A stretch of DNA of 64,000 nucleotides from Ascidiaceihabitans sp029251465 (GTDB lineage: Bacteria; Pseudomonadota; Alphaproteobacteria; Rhodobacterales; Rhodobacteraceae): positions 3,224,001-3,288,000 of the forward strand of contig NZ_CP170633.1 in assembly GCF_042932805.1 (NCBI RefSeq), in the 5' to 3' direction. The notes beneath the pieces are model-generated. The model was given only the letters and a program-made list of their open reading frames with translations, did no database searches and had not been told where the DNA came from. Within the stretch, counting starts at the first letter, position 1, and each line of letters opens with the position of its first letter. Shown one piece after another: positions 60,305 through 64,000 of this stretch. The translations under genes and the position numbers were made by a program.

Positions 60305-61312
60305 TTACGCCTGTTGGCTGCGTCGACCAGTTGTCCGTTTTTTCTGACGGATTGCTGTTGGTGTGACGCCGAAAAAGCTGCGGTAGAGGCTGGAAAATCC
60401 ATTGGGAAACCCACAGGCCATCCCGATTTCGCGCACAGTCAACGTCGTGTTCAACAGCAGGTTATTTGCCCAGTTCAAACGCAGCTCGCGGTAGTAGGTA
60501 TTAGGCGTCGTATTCAGGTGACGGTGGAACCGGCGTTCCAGCGAACGTGACGAAATGCCGACCTGCTCAACCAGATCAGAGATTGGGCGCGGGTCTTCCA
60601 TGTGGGATTGCATCAACTCGATGCATTGATCCAGTTCCTTGTCGCCTGTCATCGTCAGGCGCTTGCCACCAAAGGGTTGCAAGGTTTTGAAATCACGTAT
60701 CTTTTCGTGCAGCAAAATATCCGCTGCCGTCATGACCCCCGCCGCCGACATGTGGTTTCCGACCAGCCCAAGGGTCAAATCCACGGCGGATTCCATCCCC
60801 GCGCAGGTCACGATGCGACCGTCATCCACGGCCAAAGCATAGGTCCCGTCACCGCCCGGCTCACCACGTTCTTGTAGCACAGCGCGGTTTTCCCAGTGGG
60901 TGGTGTGCGCGTCGCTGTCCTCTGGGTTCTCCGAAATATATCGACTCGCGGCTTCGGACAATAACAACACCTTGGCACGACGGTACGTGTAGGTTTTGAT
61001 CACGCCGCCCAGCGACAATTCAGGGTGGTCAGAATCCGAATTGCCAATGACAAAGACATAGTCTGCGTCGGGGCGTTCTGCCAACGTTTCGGTGTCCATC
61101 CCTAGACCCGCCAAGCTGGTCACGTAACCGCCGGTGCGCGACCGGTACGTCCAGTCAAACAACGGTGCGGGGCTGATGCGGTTCGCCATTCGCAACACTT
61201 CGACCACGCCGGACAATTCGACCAGAACGAACCCTTCTGCCACGACAATGTCCACGCGCCAAGGATCCCCTGACGCGCGTTGATTGAGCAGTTTCGGGGT
61301 CACGCCTGTCAT
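60305..61312 (-). CDS. GlxA-family AraC-type transcriptional regulator
   Basis: A 335-residue regulator. The N-terminal DJ-1/PfpI-like domain (about 18-195) ends near GLVGNHMSAAGV, and the C-terminal AraC domain (about 225-330) has QVGISSRSLERRFHRHL and the second helix-turn-helix VREIGMACGFPNGFSSLYRS. GbdR, CdhR and similar members control glycine betaine, carnitine or dimethylglycine catabolism, matching the DMGDH-like neighbour. It is 3 bases after the homocysteine methyltransferase-like gene. Confidence 0.92.
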   Translation of the reverse strand: MTGVTPKLLNQRASGDPWRVDIVVAEGFVLVELSGVVEVLRMANRISPAPLFDWTYRSRTGGYVTSLAGLGMDTETLAERPDADYVFVIGNSDSDHPELSLGGVIKTYTYRRAKVLLLSEAASRYISENPEDSDAHTTHWENRAVLQERGEPGGDGTYALAVDDGRIVTCAGMESAVDLTLGLVGNHMSAAGVMTAADILLHEKIRDFKTLQPFGGKRLTMTGDKELDQCIELMQSHMEDPRPISDLVEQVGISSRSLERRFHRHLNTTPNTYYRELRLNWANNLLLNTTLTVREIGMACGFPNGFSSLYRSFFGVTPTAIRQKKRTTGRRSQQA

Positions 61313-61315
61313 GCT

Positions 61316-62191
61316 TTATGTCACCTTAAATCGACGTGCGAGTTCGCTGATGTGTGCAGGTCCGACTTCACAGCACCCGCCGATCAGGGTCGCACCAGAC
61401 TCAATCCAGCCTTGGGCGAAATCTGCATATCTGTCAGGGCCTAAATCCGTGCGCGATTTCAAGATGTCCACAGTTGCGCCGATCTTGTCAAAGTCAGCGG
61501 CAATTCCAGTGAACCCGTTGGCATAGGCACCTACAGGGATGCTCTGAACCGAAAGAACTGGCACGGCGGCGTCCACGGCTTCGGGCAGTGAACAATTCAC
61601 AAAAACGGCTGCGGGTTTGTATTCGCGAAGCAGTGGCAAAATGTCGACCAAAGGTTCGCCAGAGCGCAGTTTTGTGCCGTCCTGATCATCGACAGACAAA
61701 GCAAGCCAAACCGGTTTGCCTGTCACGCCCGCGCCCATCAACCCACCCAAGGCCTGATCGATGCCAGACATGGTTTCCAGCACATGCACATCGACGTAAT
61801 TGGCGTGAATGCGCGCGAGATGGGCGTAGGTTTCAGCAGCCTCTGCGGCCGGAGGAGATTTATCTGCGCGGTACGAAAAACCTTGTGGCCCAAGACTGCC
61901 GGCCACCAGCCCCGCGCCATGCGCGTCACGCGATTGAACGGCCAAAGTGCAGGCCAAATGCGCCAACGTGTCCAACTGGTCTTCGATGCCATGGGCAATC
62001 AAACGATCGGGCAGAACCGAATAACTGTTTGTCGTGGCAACATCCGCACCAGCGGCGAAATATTCGTCATGCACCATGCGTACGATTTCAGGCGTGTCCA
62101 GCAACGCCTGCACAGACCAAAGCGACGTCGCCTTGGCCGCCCGTGCGACCAACTCCTGGCCCATGCCGCCGTCCAAAAGAGTGATTGTCAT
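61316..62191 (-). CDS. Homocysteine S-methyltransferase family protein
   Basis: A 291-residue TIM-barrel zinc methyltransferase. Zinc cysteines are likely in AVFVNCSLPEAVD and the pair in LIGGCCEVGPAHI. MmuM- or BHMT-like enzymes move methyl from S-methylmethionine or betaine to homocysteine. The betaine/dimethylglycine context favours betaine or a related onium donor; this is inference. It sits upstream of the GlxA-type regulator, and a terminator separates it from the DMGDH-like gene at the window edge. Confidence 0.9.
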   Translation of the reverse strand: MTITLLDGGMGQELVARAAKATSLWSVQALLDTPEIVRMVHDEYFAAGADVATTNSYSVLPDRLIAHGIEDQLDTLAHLACTLAVQSRDAHGAGLVAGSLGPQGFSYRADKSPPAAEAAETYAHLARIHANYVDVHVLETMSGIDQALGGLMGAGVTGKPVWLALSVDDQDGTKLRSGEPLVDILPLLREYKPAAVFVNCSLPEAVDAAVPVLSVQSIPVGAYANGFTGIAADFDKIGATVDILKSRTDLGPDRYADFAQGWIESGATLIGGCCEVGPAHISELARRFKVT

Positions 62192-62298
62192 TGTGTTACC
62201 CGATCATCAGTTTCGCAGTGTTCAAACCACATCAGGCAATGTGGGCCAAATGTCTTGTTGGAAAACGGCACACCGTAGGTCGGGATAGGCATGCACGT

Positions 62299-62330
62299 GA
62301 AAAACCAAGGCGCACCCCTGCGCGCCTTGG
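62299..62330 (-). terminator. Rho-independent terminator after the right-edge DMGDH-like gene
   Basis: On the minus strand CCAAGGCGC and GCGCCTTGG form a perfect 9-bp stem around an 8-base loop, followed by TTTTT. It begins 20 bases after the stop at 62351. Confidence 0.92.
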
Positions 62331-62350
62331 ATGTTTTTATCGTGTGCTGA

Positions 62351-64000
62351 TCACGCACGGATACGTTCGTTGGATGGATCCCAAAGCGGTTCGTCCTTTT
62401 GCACAACGGCTTTGCAGCGCGTGCCAAAGATTTCCACCTCAAGCTCGGTGCCTTCTCCTGCCAAATCGGCGCGCACCATACCCAAAGCCACGGATTTGTT
62501 GATCCGGTAGCCCCAGTCACCCGAAGTGGTTTCGCCGACAACGTCGTCGCCATGCCAGATCGTCGACATGTAAGGCGCATCGGTGAATGGTGCGTCCACG
62601 ATCAGCGTGACAAAGCCCTTTTTGGACCCCTGCTGTTTTTCGGCCAGCAACGCAGCTTTGCCCGGGAAATCCTGTGGCTTGTCAAAGCGGATAAACCGTT
62701 CGATCCCACCCTCAAGCAACGTGTAGTCAGACGACAAATCGCCCTTCCACGTGCGGTACCCTTTTTCGATCCGCATTGAATTCAGCGCGTACATTCCGAA
62801 CGGCGTGGCCCCTGCGTCGCACACCGCGTCGTAGGCGTGCTTCGCATCGTCGAACGACGTGTGAACTTCCCAGCCCAATTCGCCCGCAAACGAGATGCGG
62901 AACAATTTGGCAGGCTTGCCCGCAAACGTCGCGTCCTGGATCGTCAACCAGCCTGTGGACAGGTCCGCGTCAGGTGCAAGACCCGCGATTAAATCGCGCG
63001 ATGTCGGCCCTGTGACAATCATCGTTGACCAGTCTGTCGTGATGTCCGTGAGGGTCAGAGAACCATCTGCTGGCAACGCGTTGGCCAGGAAATCAAAGTC
63101 ATGCCATTGGGCCACGGCGGCGGTCATGATCCAGAAATCGTCCTCATCCCAACGGATGATCGTGACCTCGGTGACGATGCGCCCACGGCTGTCTGCGAAA
63201 TAGCCAAGGTTCATGCGGCCAGCTTTTGGCAATGCGCCTGCGATCTGACCACGCAACCATTCCGCAGCGCCCGTCCCCGACAGCTTGTAGCGCGAAAAGC
63301 CCGGCATATCGAGAACACCTGTGCCGTCACGTACGGCTTCGACTTCATCCTTGATGCGTGCGCTCCATGGCCCTTCACGGTTCCAGGTTTCGGTTGCCGC
63401 CTCGGATGTGTCGTCACCGTCTTTGGCGAACCAATTGACCCGCTCCCAACCGTTGTATGCTCCGAATTGGGCACCGGACGTTTGCAAACGTGCGTGGTTC
63501 GGCGACAATTTCTTGTCACGGCCTGCGGGCCATTCATGACGCGGAAAGTGCATGGCGTATTCGTGCCCATAGGTTTCCAGCGCTTTGGACAAGCAGTAAT
63601 CGTGATCGGCGTAATCAGTGTAGCGACGTGGATCGACGGCCCACATGTCCAGTTCGGTTTCGCCGTGCATGATCCACTCGGCCAATGTCTTGCCTGCACC
63701 GCCGCCTTGGGCAATGCCGAATGTGAACGAATGCGCCTCGTATGCATTCGGAACACCCGGCATTGGTCCAATCATTGGCAAGCCATCCGGCGCATACGGG
63801 ATCGGGCCGTTGATGTTGCGACCAACACCTGCGGTACCCAATGCTGGTAAACGCTCCATCGCGTCTTCGATGTAATACTCCAAACGCTCCAGATCATCCG
63901 GGTACAGCTGGAACGAGAAATCTTCGGGCATCGGATCGTCAGGTGTGACCCAATGGGCCTTACAATTACGCTCGTATGGTCCAAGGTTCAGGCCGTTCTT
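62351..64000 (-). CDS. FAD-dependent DMGDH-like oxidoreductase, N-terminus outside the window
   Basis: The frame is open from 62351 to the right edge, so the gene is partial: about 549 residues are visible, beginning KNGLNLGPYERNCKAHWVTP. The visible part is the end of the flavoprotein domain (PYAPDGLPMIGPMPG, FGIAQGGGAGKTLAEWIMHG) and a complete GcvT-like folate domain (SRYKLSGTGAAEWL, ELGWEVHTSFDDAKHAYD). It is a paralogue of the gene at 57759-60206 but divergent in detail. Its substrate is likely another N-methylated amine. Confidence 0.9.
   Translation of the reverse strand, partial: KNGLNLGPYERNCKAHWVTPDDPMPEDFSFQLYPDDLERLEYYIEDAMERLPALGTAGVGRNINGPIPYAPDGLPMIGPMPGVPNAYEAHSFTFGIAQGGGAGKTLAEWIMHGETELDMWAVDPRRYTDYADHDYCLSKALETYGHEYAMHFPRHEWPAGRDKKLSPNHARLQTSGAQFGAYNGWERVNWFAKDGDDTSEAATETWNREGPWSARIKDEVEAVRDGTGVLDMPGFSRYKLSGTGAAEWLRGQIAGALPKAGRMNLGYFADSRGRIVTEVTIIRWDEDDFWIMTAAVAQWHDFDFLANALPADGSLTLTDITTDWSTMIVTGPTSRDLIAGLAPDADLSTGWLTIQDATFAGKPAKLFRISFAGELGWEVHTSFDDAKHAYDAVCDAGATPFGMYALNSMRIEKGYRTWKGDLSSDYTLLEGGIERFIRFDKPQDFPGKAALLAEKQQGSKKGFVTLIVDAPFTDAPYMSTIWHGDDVVGETTSGDWGYRINKSVALGMVRADLAGEGTELEVEIFGTRCKAVVQKDEPLWDPSNERIRA

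Overview
The window looks like chromosomal DNA of a marine Rhodobacterales (Roseobacter-group) alphaproteobacterium. The basis is a SigE-ChrR singlet-oxygen module divergent from an FAD protein/DUF1365/MFS operon, the run rsmB - heparinase-like - purH - lspA - DUF3035 lipoprotein - paired M16 peptidases, rbfA near truB and rpsO, paralogous dimethylglycine-dehydrogenase-like proteins, and fairly high G+C with many 4-bp ATGA overlaps. The genus is not claimed. I found no tRNA, rRNA, IS element, integrase or CRISPR array, and no gene-free stretch longer than about 300 bases.

Layout. 1-6.7 kb: photo-oxidative stress (SigE/ChrR and a probable target operon), then ada and a PEP-mutase/isocitrate-lyase-family gene. 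6.7-9.8 kb: rmuC and an endonuclease-type mutL. 9.9-15.9 kb: purine-ring catabolism (NCS2 permease, AllA, AllE, an allantoinase/OHCU-decarboxylase fusion, divergent UraH) plus a class III aminotransferase. 15.8-19.8 kb: a TroABCD/SitABCD-type metal ABC transporter behind two Fur/Mur-like boxes. 19.8-26.5 kb: an OmpR-type two-component system coupled to a DUF4173-like membrane protein, then deoC and a two-domain aldehyde dehydrogenase. 26.6-35.2 kb: envelope and housekeeping block. 35.2-41.8 kb: SdhAF4-like protein, dapB, rbfA, phosphodiester glycosidase, truB, DUF1643, a small RTX-repeat protein and rpsO.

41.9-47.1 kb separates rpsO from pnp, which are usually neighbours. It holds a fused 2-oxoacid dehydrogenase E1 overlapping an acyltransferase (FabD-like) gene, a membrane protein with the layout of a pentameric ligand-gated ion channel, and a small exported protein. 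This is the most unusual part of the window. 47.3-64 kb: pnp; an unknown gene preceded by an in-frame open segment closed by TAG; phhA with a divergent AsnC/Lrp regulator; a GT25 glycosyltransferase; 1-Cys peroxiredoxin; aldehyde dehydrogenase; GT11 fucosyltransferase; RluA-type synthase; rarD; and finally a methylamine/one-carbon region (two DMGDH-like oxidoreductases, one running off the window, a GlxA-type regulator and a homocysteine S-methyltransferase-like protein).

All functions come from reading motifs and gene order; no database search was run. Start codons were moved inward from the longest open frame wherever a family-typical N-terminus, ribosome-binding site or overlap supported it.
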